From Atlantibacter subterraneus (GTDB lineage Bacteria > Pseudomonadota > Gammaproteobacteria > Enterobacterales > Enterobacteriaceae), in NCBI RefSeq assembly GCF_027853245.1, contig NZ_JAPTZM010000012.1: a DNA stretch of 64,000 bases. The stretch is one strand, 5' to 3'. The notes beneath the pieces were generated by a model that saw only the letters and a list, made by a program, of their open reading frames with translations, was not told where the DNA came from and did not search any database. Both the position numbers and the translations under genes were made by a program. Of this stretch, positions 35,135 through 43,125 are shown in pieces; positions within the stretch are counted from its first letter, which is position 1, and each line of letters starts with the position of its first letter.

Positions 35135-35198
35135 TTACCAAACAGTCCGATAAAATTAGCGCCTTTCCACCCCACCCACCGTAATGGAATGATCGCTG

Positions 35199-36590
35199 AT
35201 GTCCGTTAATGCCGTAGATTCGCAAGATGCGCAACCGATTGCGCCGACTCAGAACAGTGAATTGATTTATCGTCTTGAAGATCGCCCACCGCTACCGCAA
35301 ACCCTGTTCGCCGCTTGTCAGCATCTGCTGGCGATGTTTGTTGCGGTAATTACGCCTGCGCTGTTGATTTGCCAGGCGCTCGGCTTACCCGCACAGGACA
35401 CGCAGCACATCATCAGCATGTCGTTGTTCGCCTCCGGCGTGGCGTCGCTGATCCAGATTAAAGCCTGGGGGCCAGTGGGCTCGGGTCTGCTGTCGATTCA
35501 GGGCACCAGCTTTAACTTCGTTTCGCCGCTGATCATGGGTGGCCTGGCGCTGAAAAATGGCGGCGCGGATATCCCGACCATGATGGCGGCGCTGTTCGGC
35601 ACCCTGATGCTGGCCAGCTGCACCGAAATGCTGCTCTCCCGCGTTCTACATCTGGCGCGCCGCATCATTACTCCGCTGGTCTCCGGCGTGGTGGTCATGA
35701 TTATCGGCCTGTCGCTGATTCAGGTTGGCTTAACCTCTATCGGCGGCGGCTATGCCGCGATGAGCGATAAAACCTTCGGCGCACCGATGAATCTGTTCCT
35801 GGCAGGCGTGGTGCTGGCGGTGATTATTCTGCTTAACCGCCAGCGTAACCCGTATCTGCGCGTGGCCTCGCTGGTGATCGCCATGGCCGTCGGTTACGTC
35901 GTGGCCTGGGCGTTAGACATGCTGCCGCAAAATACCGCACCGACCAACGATGCGCTGATCATGGTCCCGACGCCGCTCTATTACGGCCTGAGCATTGACT
36001 GGAACCTGCTGATCCCGCTGATGCTGATCTTTATGGTGACCTCGCTGGAAACCATCGGCGACATCACCGCCACCTCTGACGTTTCCGAGCAGCCCGTTTC
36101 TGGCCCACTGTACATGAAGCGCCTGAAAGGCGGCGTACTGGCGAATGGCCTGAACTCGTTTGTGTCCGCCGTATTTAACACCTTCCCGAACTCCTGCTTC
36201 GGCCAGAACAATGGCGTGATCCAGCTGACCGGCGTGGCCAGCCGCTATGTGGGCTTCGTGGTGGCGATGATGCTGATTGCGCTGGGCCTGTTCCCGGCGG
36301 TGAGCGGTTTTGTACAGCATATCCCCGAGCCGGTACTGGGCGGCGCAACCATTGTGATGTTCGGTACCATTGCGGCGTCCGGCGTGCGTATTGTGTCCCG
36401 CGAGCCGCTTAACCGCCGCGCGATCATGATTATTGCGCTGTCGTTAGCGGTAGGCATGGGCGTGTCCCAGCAGCCGCTGATCCTGCAATTCGCCCCGGAC
36501 TGGCTGAAGAATCTGCTCTCCTCCGGCATTGCCGCAGGCGGCATCACGGCGATTATCCTGAATCTGATTTTCCCACCGGAAAAAGCGTAA
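35199..36590 (+). CDS. xanP: Xanthine permease
   Basis: Proton-coupled xanthine importer of the NCS2 family. 463 residues with about 14 membrane segments. The NCS2 signature is NSCFGQNNGVIQLTGVASRYVG near residues 329-350; substrate-side residues include the Glu in VTSLETIGDITATSDVSEQPV. The N terminus MSVNAVDSQDAQPIAP is close to E. coli XanP (YicE). A PurR operator precedes it. A hairpin follows the gene. Confidence 0.95.
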   Translation: MSVNAVDSQDAQPIAPTQNSELIYRLEDRPPLPQTLFAACQHLLAMFVAVITPALLICQALGLPAQDTQHIISMSLFASGVASLIQIKAWGPVGSGLLSIQGTSFNFVSPLIMGGLALKNGGADIPTMMAALFGTLMLASCTEMLLSRVLHLARRIITPLVSGVVVMIIGLSLIQVGLTSIGGGYAAMSDKTFGAPMNLFLAGVVLAVIILLNRQRNPYLRVASLVIAMAVGYVVAWALDMLPQNTAPTNDALIMVPTPLYYGLSIDWNLLIPLMLIFMVTSLETIGDITATSDVSEQPVSGPLYMKRLKGGVLANGLNSFVSAVFNTFPNSCFGQNNGVIQLTGVASRYVGFVVAMMLIALGLFPAVSGFVQHIPEPVLGGATIVMFGTIAASGVRIVSREPLNRRAIMIIALSLAVGMGVSQQPLILQFAPDWLKNLLSSGIAAGGITAIILNLIFPPEKA

Positions 36591-36599
36591 TCCTCCACG

Positions 36600-36628
36600 G
36601 CGATAGCATCGGATTGCTATCGCCGCCT
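36600..36628 (+). terminator. Hairpin terminator after xanP
   Basis: A 9-10 base stem (GGCGATAGC / GCTATCGCC) with a short ATCGGATT loop begins about 10 bases after the xanP stop. The trailing sequence is only moderately T-rich. Confidence 0.65.
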
Positions 36629-36709
36629 CACCTTTCGCTCTCCCTGCCTTGAGCAATCGCCATAAATCGTGCATAACTCCATCATTGGCTATTCATCGGA
36701 TGGAAGACA

Positions 36710-38458
36710 ATGAAATTTATTGGAAAGCTCATCGTTGCGCTGCTTGTCGCCGTTCTGGTCGCGATTCTGGGGCTGTATATTTTGCTTCAGACCCGCTGGG
36801 GCGCGGGCTGGATCACCGACTGGGTGAACGCGCATAGCGATTACCACATTACGTTTGATGAGATGGATCACCGCTTTTCATCGCCATCACATGTGCTGCT
36901 GAAAAACGTCACCTTTGGGCGCAACGGACAGCCTGCCACGTTAGTGGCGCAAAGCGTGGATATCGGCCTGAGCAGCCGCCAGATCACCGATCCTTTCCAT
37001 GTCGACGCCATTATTCTGCGCGAAGGCACGTTAAATATTTCCCCGGATACCGCCTCGATCCCCTTCCAGGCCGACCGTTTACAGCTGAGCGATATGGCAT
37101 TCAACAGCCCGAACAGCGCCTGGAACCTGAGCGCACAGCGGGTCAATGGCGGCCTGACGCCGTGGCTGCCTGAAGCGGGACGCATTCTGGGCAGCAAAGC
37201 CAGAATCGAACTCAGCGCGGGTTCGCTGACCCTTAACGGCATCCCGGCCAGTAATGTGCTGATTCAGGGTGACATCGATAACGATCAGGTAAATTTCACC
37301 ACCCTTGGCGCAGATGTGGCGCGCGGTTCGCTCACCGGCAACGCGCGCCGTAATGCAGACGGCGGCTGGCAGGTGGATAACCTGCGCCTGAGCGATATCC
37401 GCCTGCAAAGCGACAAAAGCCTTGTCGATCTCCTGCGCCCCGTTACCAGCCTGCCGTTGCTGAAGCTGGGCCGGGTAGACGTCACCGACGCGCGGCTACA
37501 GGGCCCGAACTGGGCGGTGACCGATCTGGATATGACGCTGCGGGACATCACCTTCAGCAATAACGACTGGCAGAGCGAAGAGGGCAAACTCTCTCTCAAT
37601 GCCAGCGAGTTTATTTATGGCTCGCTGCATTTCTTCGACCCTATCGCTAACGCGAATTTATCCGGCAAGGGCGTGGAAATCAGCCAACTGACGTCCCGCT
37701 GGGAAGGCGGCATGATCCGCACTCGTGGCGAATGGACGCGCAGTGATAAAGGGTTAACCCTGGCCGATGTAGCGATTGCCGGGCTGGAATATACCCTGCC
37801 AGAAGACTGGAAAAAACAGTGGATGACGCCGCTGCCGGAATGGCTGAACCGCGTGACGGTGACCAAATTCTCCGCCAGCCGCAACCTGATTATTGATATC
37901 GACCCGACCTTCCCGTTCCAGTTAACGGCGCTGGATGGCTACGGTAATTTATTGCAGCTGGCGCGCAACCGCCAGTGGGGCATCTGGAGCGGCAACGCCA
38001 CGCTGAACGCGGCAGCCGCCACCTTTAACCGCGTGGATGTGCGCAGGCCGTCCATCGCGCTGAGCGCTAACAGCAATAACATCACCATCAGCGAACTCAG
38101 CGCCTTTGCCGGAAAAGGGATGCTGGAAGCCACCGCCTCGATTACGCAGCAACCGGAGCGGCAAATCGCGTTAAGTCTGAATGGCCGGGCGGTACCGGCG
38201 AACGTGCTGGAAAACTGGGGATGGCCGCAGGTGCCGGTGCAGGGGGACGCCAATATGCGCCTTAGCGCACGGGGCCAGCTTAGTGCGGATCGGCCATTAA
38301 AACCCACGGTGAACGCGACGCTGACAATGACCGTTGCTAATGGCCAACAAATTCAACAGACCATGCAGGCGGACGTCGTAAGCGGTGCGCCTGCGCCTTC
38401 CCCAACGCCTGAAGCGCCTGCCGCCACGGAGCAACCGCAGGCAAACCCCTTTCAGTAG
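36710..38458 (+). CDS. yicH: AsmA-family inner-membrane protein YicH
   Basis: 582 residues. One N-terminal membrane helix (FIGKLIVALLVAVLVAILGLYILLQ) is followed by a long periplasmic beta-rich body with the AsmA signature near each end (ITFDEMDHRFSSPSHVLLKNVTFG and, late, LSLNGRAVPANVLENWGWPQVPVQGDANMRLSARGQL). AsmA-like proteins form bridge-like lipid-transfer structures between the two membranes; YicH is one of six E. coli members. The C-terminal tail is rich in Pro, Ala and Gln (SGAPAPSPTPEAPAATEQPQANPFQ). In E. coli K-12 yicH is followed by yicI; here it meets fabY instead. Confidence 0.93.
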   Translation: MKFIGKLIVALLVAVLVAILGLYILLQTRWGAGWITDWVNAHSDYHITFDEMDHRFSSPSHVLLKNVTFGRNGQPATLVAQSVDIGLSSRQITDPFHVDAIILREGTLNISPDTASIPFQADRLQLSDMAFNSPNSAWNLSAQRVNGGLTPWLPEAGRILGSKARIELSAGSLTLNGIPASNVLIQGDIDNDQVNFTTLGADVARGSLTGNARRNADGGWQVDNLRLSDIRLQSDKSLVDLLRPVTSLPLLKLGRVDVTDARLQGPNWAVTDLDMTLRDITFSNNDWQSEEGKLSLNASEFIYGSLHFFDPIANANLSGKGVEISQLTSRWEGGMIRTRGEWTRSDKGLTLADVAIAGLEYTLPEDWKKQWMTPLPEWLNRVTVTKFSASRNLIIDIDPTFPFQLTALDGYGNLLQLARNRQWGIWSGNATLNAAAATFNRVDVRRPSIALSANSNNITISELSAFAGKGMLEATASITQQPERQIALSLNGRAVPANVLENWGWPQVPVQGDANMRLSARGQLSADRPLKPTVNATLTMTVANGQQIQQTMQADVVSGAPAPSPTPEAPAATEQPQANPFQ

Positions 38459-38465
38459 CGCAGCG

Positions 38466-38491
38466 CCTTCACCGCCCAACGGCGGTGAAGG
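38466..38491. terminator. Hairpin at the yicH-fabY junction
   Basis: Perfect 11-base stem (CCTTCACCGCC / GGCGGTGAAGG) with a CAAC loop lies between the convergent ends of yicH and fabY. It can end transcription from either side. It is also the only sequence at the junction that differs from the E. coli K-12 gene order. Confidence 0.75.
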
Positions 38492-38493
38492 GC

Positions 38494-39483
38494 TTACTCT
38501 TCTTCGTTACCGCCCTCTTCCAGCGGCCCGAACGGTTTAGCGGGCAACACGATGTAAGTGCCTTCAAACACCGCGCCCAGCGTATCGTCGCCAATCAGTT
38601 CCACCTGCAACTGCACCCGCGCTTTACGCCCGCGCGCCAGCCGGTCCAGATCGCCGCTGAGCGAGCCCAGATCGGCAATCGCGCCGGGCCGCCCGGTGAT
38701 CGGCGCGCTGTAGCGGATATGCGCATCGGCCAGAATAATGGTGCCGCCGAGATGGCGCTCGCGCAGCATCAGCCAAATCAATCCCCAGCCGGTTAGCGTG
38801 GCGAGAGAAAACAGGCTGCCGGCAAACAGCGTATGGTGCGGATTCTGGTTACCCGCCTCCGGCATGGTGGTAACAAACTTCTGCCCGGTATATTGCAGAA
38901 TGCGCACGCCCATCTTCTCGCTGAGCGGAATATGCTGATACCAGGCTTGCTGCAACTGCCCGCACCAGTCGGCGCGATGCAAAATATCATCCAGCGGCAC
39001 GATGGGTTTGATCATTAAAAAGTGGCGCAGCGGAGTGGTTTGCGGCGTGGTGATCTCGCCCTGATTGACAAAACCCAGCTTGGCGAAAAACTCGACGGCG
39101 TCCTCGCGGGCGCTACAGGTCACGCGCTTGACGCCTTCCTGACGGGCCACGGACTCCAGCGTCATCGCCACCAGCGTGCCGAGGCCTTTATCCTGCACGT
39201 TGGGGTCAACCGCCATAAAGCGGATGGAGGCTTCATTATCGGCATTGATATACAGCCTGCCCACGGCCACCGGTTTGCCGCTTTCATCCACCACCATCTG
39301 GTGATGCGCCAGCGCATCCCAGGCGTCCCGCTCGGAGCCTTTCGGTTGATGCAGGGGTTTACGCAACATTTCCCAGCGAAACTGATAGTAGCTTTCCAGC
39401 TCTTCTTCCGTTTGGGGTACGCGAAGATGATACATAGATGGACTCTCTCTTGTTGCCAGGGACCGCGCCGTTAACGGGCTCAT
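38494..39483 (-). CDS. fabY: FabY (YiiD), acetyltransferase plus thioesterase-like domain
   Basis: 329 residues from the ATG at 39483, identical in length to the E. coli annotation (MSPLTARSLATRESPSMYHL); a shorter start at MYHL (39435) is also plausible. The N-terminal GNAT domain has IRFMAVDPNVQDKGLGTLVAMTLE (acetyl-CoA binding), and the C-terminal hot-dog domain has NQNPHHTLFAGSLFSLATLTGWGLIWL. In E. coli FabY supports initiation of fatty-acid synthesis when FabH is missing. The ATG overlaps the dtd stop (ATGA), so translation is coupled. Confidence 0.94.
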   Translation of the reverse strand: MSPLTARSLATRESPSMYHLRVPQTEEELESYYQFRWEMLRKPLHQPKGSERDAWDALAHHQMVVDESGKPVAVGRLYINADNEASIRFMAVDPNVQDKGLGTLVAMTLESVARQEGVKRVTCSAREDAVEFFAKLGFVNQGEITTPQTTPLRHFLMIKPIVPLDDILHRADWCGQLQQAWYQHIPLSEKMGVRILQYTGQKFVTTMPEAGNQNPHHTLFAGSLFSLATLTGWGLIWLMLRERHLGGTIILADAHIRYSAPITGRPGAIADLGSLSGDLDRLARGRKARVQLQVELIGDDTLGAVFEGTYIVLPAKPFGPLEEGGNEEE

Positions 39484-39917
39484 ACTTGCAGCCAGAAAGT
39501 AACGGGGCCGTCGTTCACCAGGGACACCTGCATATCTGCGGCAAAGCGCCCGGTTTGTGTCTTTATGCCAGCCGTTCGACAACGCTCGACAAAATATTCG
39601 TACAATTCTTCCGCCAGCGCAGGTGCCGCGCCGTTGGAAAAGCTCGGGCGCATACCGCTATTGGTATCCGCCGCCAGGGTAAACTGCGACACCACCAGTA
39701 CGCTGCCGCCCGCCTGCTGAACGTTCAGGTTCATCTTGCCGTTTTCATCGCTGAAGATGCGGTAGCCGAGCACACGTTCGCACAGGCGGTTCGCTTTCTG
39801 AGAGTTGTCTTCCTTTTCGACACCTAATAACACCAAAAGTCCTGGGCCGATTTCGCCCGTCACGTCACCGTTAACGGCGACGCTGGCACGCGTGACGCGT
39901 TGAATTAATGCAATCAT
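39480..39917 (-). CDS. dtd: D-aminoacyl-tRNA deacylase
   Basis: Removes D-amino acids (and glycine mischarged on tRNA-Ala) from tRNA. 145 residues from the ATG at 39917, the E. coli length; the longer frame from 40028 lies inside yihY. The active-site motifs are SQFTLAADTNSGMRPSFSNGAAP (with the SQFTL block) and the C-terminal NDGPVTFWLQV (the NxGPVT block). Overlaps yihY upstream and fabY downstream by 4 bases each. Confidence 0.97.
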   Translation of the reverse strand: MIALIQRVTRASVAVNGDVTGEIGPGLLVLLGVEKEDNSQKANRLCERVLGYRIFSDENGKMNLNVQQAGGSVLVVSQFTLAADTNSGMRPSFSNGAAPALAEELYEYFVERCRTAGIKTQTGRFAADMQVSLVNDGPVTFWLQV

Positions 39918-40786
39918 GGTTCTTCTTCGGATTCTTGTTCTGCGGCTAATTTTAGCGCCCGGTAGTCTCCGAGAGTGACAGTAATTTCCGCGCCAAGCAA
40001 GACGATACACCACGTCCAGTACACCCAAACGAACAAAATGGGGATCACCGCCAGTACGCCGTAGATCAGCTGATAGGAGGGGAACATGGTGATATACAGC
40101 GCAAAGCCTTTCTTACCCAGCTCGAAAAGCAGCGCCGCCACCAGCGAACCCACCAGTGCATCCCGGGCGGGCACGCGGGTAGTGGGCACGATGCTGTACA
40201 GCAGCCAGAACGACAGCCAGGAGAGCAGCAACGGAAAAATGCGCAACACGTTGTCGATCAGTGAATCAAACCCGCTCACCCAGCGCAGCGACAGCAGATA
40301 CGAGCTGATCGCCAGGCTGGCCCCCGCCAGTAACGGCCCGAGGGTTAAAATCATCCAGTAAACCGCAAACGAATAGATTTTTGGCCGTACTCGCTTGCTG
40401 CGCCAGATGGTATTGAGGGCGCTGTCCACGGCGTACATCAACAGCAACGCGGTGACGATCAGCCCGCAAGCGCCAACTGCGGTCATCTTGCTGGAATTGG
40501 CGACGAACTGCTCGATATAGCGCTGAATAATGTCGCCCGTGGCGGGCATAAAGTTGGCGAAGATAAAGTGGCGCAGCTGAATGCTGACGTCGGAAAACAT
40601 CGGAAACGCGGCGAACAGCGCAAAAACCACCGCGACGAACGGCACCAGCGAGAGCAACGACACATAGGCCAGGTTGCCTGCCAGCGTGGTCATATTGTCC
40701 TGGTCGATTCGCTCCCACAGCAACTTACACCAGGCCCAGAACGGCGCGGTGTGTTTGGTTGCCTGATGACGAACACGTCTTAACAT
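39914..40786 (-). CDS. yihY: YihY family inner-membrane protein
   Basis: A 290-residue polytopic membrane protein, the same length as E. coli YihY. About six helices; NLAYVSLLSLVPFVAVVFALFAAF and YSIVPTTRVPARDALVGSLVAALLFELGKKGFALYI are the conserved parts of the virulence-factor BrkB/YihY family. It was once named rbn as RNase BN, a function now assigned to another gene (elaC). The start overlaps the yihX stop by 7 bases. Confidence 0.95.
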   Translation of the reverse strand: MLRRVRHQATKHTAPFWAWCKLLWERIDQDNMTTLAGNLAYVSLLSLVPFVAVVFALFAAFPMFSDVSIQLRHFIFANFMPATGDIIQRYIEQFVANSSKMTAVGACGLIVTALLLMYAVDSALNTIWRSKRVRPKIYSFAVYWMILTLGPLLAGASLAISSYLLSLRWVSGFDSLIDNVLRIFPLLLSWLSFWLLYSIVPTTRVPARDALVGSLVAALLFELGKKGFALYITMFPSYQLIYGVLAVIPILFVWVYWTWCIVLLGAEITVTLGDYRALKLAAEQESEEEP

Positions 40787-41379
40787 GGCTGCTTCGCAAA
40801 ATAGTCCGGTAGCGTGGATTTATCGGTCACGTGAATGCTGACGATCCCCACGGCCTGCGCCCCTTTAATATTATCGGCGTTATCGTCGAAAAAGACCGCT
40901 TCACTGGCCGGGAATCCTTCCGCTTCGAGGACTTTTTGATAAATCGCCGGTTCGGGTTTGCGCGCGCCTAACTCCTGCGACAGATAGACGTGGTCGGCAG
41001 CGGCCTGCACTTCCGGGTAGCTGGTCGGCCAGAAGGTGGTGTGCAGACGATTGGTATTCGACAGCACCACCACGCGATGCCCCTGCTCGCGCAGTTTCTG
41101 CATAATGTCGATGACTTCCGGGCGTAGCTCCACAAACACCGCCTGCCAGCCTGCGGCGAACTGCTGGTAACTCAACGATAATTCCATGGATTCGCACAAT
41201 AATTTTGCGAATTCCTCGTCGCTGATTTCGCCGCGCTCATGCTTCTCAAACGGCTCGCCCATGGTGAAGCTTTGCTGAAGCGTCGCCAGCGGCACGCGGC
41301 TGTAATCACTCCATACGCCCAGCACGCGGTTAAAGTCGATATCGACAATGACGTTACCTAAATCAAAGATATAAAGCAT
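40780..41379 (-). CDS. yihX: HAD-family alpha-D-glucose-1-phosphate phosphatase
   Basis: 199 residues, MLYIFDLGNVIVDIDFNRVLGVW, where FDLGNVIVD is HAD motif I. VVLSNTNRLHT is motif II, and VFFDDNADNIKGAQAVGI holds the motif IV acid pair. The E. coli enzyme dephosphorylates glucose-1-phosphate, Cori-ester type substrates. A strong AAAGGAGA ribosome site precedes the ATG. It heads the yihX-yihY-dtd-fabY operon. Confidence 0.95.
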   Translation of the reverse strand: MLYIFDLGNVIVDIDFNRVLGVWSDYSRVPLATLQQSFTMGEPFEKHERGEISDEEFAKLLCESMELSLSYQQFAAGWQAVFVELRPEVIDIMQKLREQGHRVVVLSNTNRLHTTFWPTSYPEVQAAADHVYLSQELGARKPEPAIYQKVLEAEGFPASEAVFFDDNADNIKGAQAVGIVSIHVTDKSTLPDYFAKQPC

Positions 41380-41470
41380 GACACTCTCCTTTTTGGGCCA
41401 TGGAGAGTTAACTGTAGCGGGAATCCACAGGGTTGAATAGTAATGGCATCAAAACGAAAACAAAGAAATC

Positions 41471-41501
41471 TCACCACGGTTACGCGGGATAACCGTGGTG
41501 A
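41471..41501 (-). terminator. Intrinsic terminator after the IclR-type regulator gene
   Basis: Perfect 12-base stem (TCACCACGGTTA / TAACCGTGGTGA) with a 7-base loop, starting 9 bases past the regulator's stop on the minus strand and followed there by a T-rich stretch. It insulates the regulator from yihX. Confidence 0.88.
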
Positions 41502-41509
41502 CAATCACC

Positions 41510-42307
41510 TTAAAAATCAGCGTACAGACGCGGGCCGCGGTAGCCAATGCGCTGCGACAGGTCCAGCGCCGCATCGGCAATCATCTTGCCCAGCGCGGCG
41601 ATTTTCTCCGGCTCGTGCTTAATTTTGGTGTACAGGCTGGCGACGCTGATCGCCGCATAGACTTTGCCCTGCAGGTTATACACCGGGGCCGCCAGGCAAA
41701 AGACTTCCGCGTTATGCTCGCGATCGTCGATGGCGTACCCCTGCTGGCGCGCCTGGTTAAGGATGGCGAAAAACTTTGTCTCATCGGTACAGGTATACGG
41801 CGTGATCGGTTTTAACCCGCCGGTACGCGCCAGAATGGTTTTAACTTCCTCATCCGGCAGGGTGGCGAGGATCGCCTTGCCAAGCCCGGTGCAATACAAC
41901 GGGTTGTTGGAGCCGATACGCGCCGAGGTGCGCACCGAATTTGGACTCTCGACTTTATCGAAGTAAACCAGCTCGTCGTTATTGAGCAGCGCCAGGAAGG
42001 CCGTTTCCCCGGCCACCTCGGCAAGTTTTTCCAGCACCGAGTGCGCCACGTTCTGGAAGGGAGTCTGTTCGAGGTAACACGCGCCGGTCTGAAACAGCTT
42101 CACGCCCAGTTTGAACGATTTCTGTTTTTCGTTGGCCTGTTCCAGATAGCCTTTATCAAGCAGAGTGTAGAGGATATCAAAGGTGGTGCTCTTCGGGATG
42201 CCAAGCTGCTTGCTGATTTCAGTAATTGTGAGTTCATCTTTACTTGCCGCAACCAATTCCAGCATCTCTAACGCCCGGGCTACCGAGCGATTAATCTTTT
42301 CCGACAC
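41510..42307 (-). CDS. IclR-family transcriptional regulator
   Basis: 265 residues with a GTG start at 42307 preceded by GAGGTAA. The N-terminal winged helix-turn-helix reads ALEMLELVAASKDELTITEISKQLGIPKSTTFDILYTLLDKGYLEQ. The C-terminal effector domain has LYCTGLGKAILATLPDEEV and DDREHNAEVFCLAAPVYNLQGKVYAAISVAS, the IclR ligand-binding core. IclR proteins commonly sense small organic acids or sugar acids and repress a nearby catabolic operon. It lies just after the operon's terminator and probably controls the five genes upstream of it on the same strand. Not the E. coli sulfoquinovose regulator, which is YihW. Confidence 0.88.
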   Translation of the reverse strand: MSEKINRSVARALEMLELVAASKDELTITEISKQLGIPKSTTFDILYTLLDKGYLEQANEKQKSFKLGVKLFQTGACYLEQTPFQNVAHSVLEKLAEVAGETAFLALLNNDELVYFDKVESPNSVRTSARIGSNNPLYCTGLGKAILATLPDEEVKTILARTGGLKPITPYTCTDETKFFAILNQARQQGYAIDDREHNAEVFCLAAPVYNLQGKVYAAISVASLYTKIKHEPEKIAALGKMIADAALDLSQRIGYRGPRLYADF

Positions 42308-42395
42308 GGGCTTACCTCACTGTCATTATTATAGCGGGCAGTATAGCGAGGTAACGGAGGCGAAAACAGCCGCCAGACCGGGGCAACAGGCAATA

Positions 42396-42421
42396 AAAAA
42401 GCCACAACTTTGTGGCTTTTT
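42396..42421 (-). terminator. Intrinsic terminator after the aldolase gene
   Basis: Perfect 12-base stem (AAAAAGCCACAA / TTGTGGCTTTTT) with a 2-base centre and T-runs on both strands. It closes the Fe-dehydrogenase-to-aldolase operon 10 bases after its last stop codon and separates it from the IclR gene, whose -10-like hexamer TATAAT (minus strand) is at 42328-42333. Confidence 0.9.
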
Positions 42422-42431
42422 CACAGCGGAG

Positions 42432-43079
42432 TCAGGCTTTTTTACCTTCATGGAAGGTCCGGATAAACGCCCTGGCCTGCTGGGTGATGGCTTCCCAGTC
42501 GCCACGCGCAATCCACTCTTTATTGGTCAGCGCGCTGCCCACGCCCACCGCGAATGCTCCCGCTTTGGCGAACTCACGGGTGTTTTCCAGCGTGATGCCA
42601 CCCACCGGGATCAGAGACAGGTTATCCAGCGGCCCCTGCACTTCTTTCATATAGTTGACGCCCAGGCTGTTGGCCGGGAACAGTTTCAGCAAATCCACGC
42701 CCAGACGGCAGGCCTGTAAGATTTCCGATGGCGTCATCACCGCCGGGATCATCAGGCGCTGCTTCTCATGCACCATGGTGACCACATCCGGGTTAAAGTC
42801 GGGCGACAGGACAAAATCCGCGCCCGCGTCGAGCACCAGCTGCGCCATCACCGGGTTGATTACCGTACCCGCGCCGACAAACATTTTGTCACTCATTTCC
42901 TGTTTCAGGGCGCTGATGCTTTCCAGATGGCGGGTAGAGTTACAGGTGACTTCAATTACCCGAATACCGCCGTCATGCAGCGCGCGGGCCAGCGGCAAAA
43001 TCCCTTCGGGCGCGACGCCGCGTACAATGGCAATCATGCCGGTTTCTTCAATAGCGCGAATCACGCGATGTTTAATCAT
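42432..43079 (-). CDS. KDPG/KDPGal aldolase family protein (DgoA/Eda-like)
   Basis: 215 residues, a class I aldolase of the 2-keto-3-deoxy-6-phosphogluconate family, which splits 2-keto-3-deoxy-6-phospho-sugar acids into pyruvate and an aldehyde phosphate. Arg20 (IAIVRG), Glu43 (IEVTCNS), the GAGTV loop (residues 69-73), IPAVMTPSE and the Schiff-base Lys132 in DLLKLFPANS are all in place. It is the last gene of the operon, after the permease and two DgoK-like kinases, so its natural substrate is probably the kinase product. The sugar stereochemistry cannot be read from sequence. AAGAGG ribosome site. Confidence 0.85.
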   Translation of the reverse strand: MIKHRVIRAIEETGMIAIVRGVAPEGILPLARALHDGGIRVIEVTCNSTRHLESISALKQEMSDKMFVGAGTVINPVMAQLVLDAGADFVLSPDFNPDVVTMVHEKQRLMIPAVMTPSEILQACRLGVDLLKLFPANSLGVNYMKEVQGPLDNLSLIPVGGITLENTREFAKAGAFAVGVGSALTNKEWIARGDWEAITQQARAFIRTFHEGKKA

Positions 43080-43100
43080 GGATAACCTCTTGGGGAAATA

Positions 43101-43120
43101 TCAGGGAGTCGCCTCCCTGA
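43101..43120. repeat. Hairpin between permease and aldolase genes
   Basis: Perfect 8-base stem (TCAGGGAG / CTCCCTGA) with a TCGC loop in the 46-base gap. It has no T-run, so it may stabilise or process the operon mRNA rather than terminate it. Confidence 0.5.
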
Positions 43121-43125
43121 TTACA

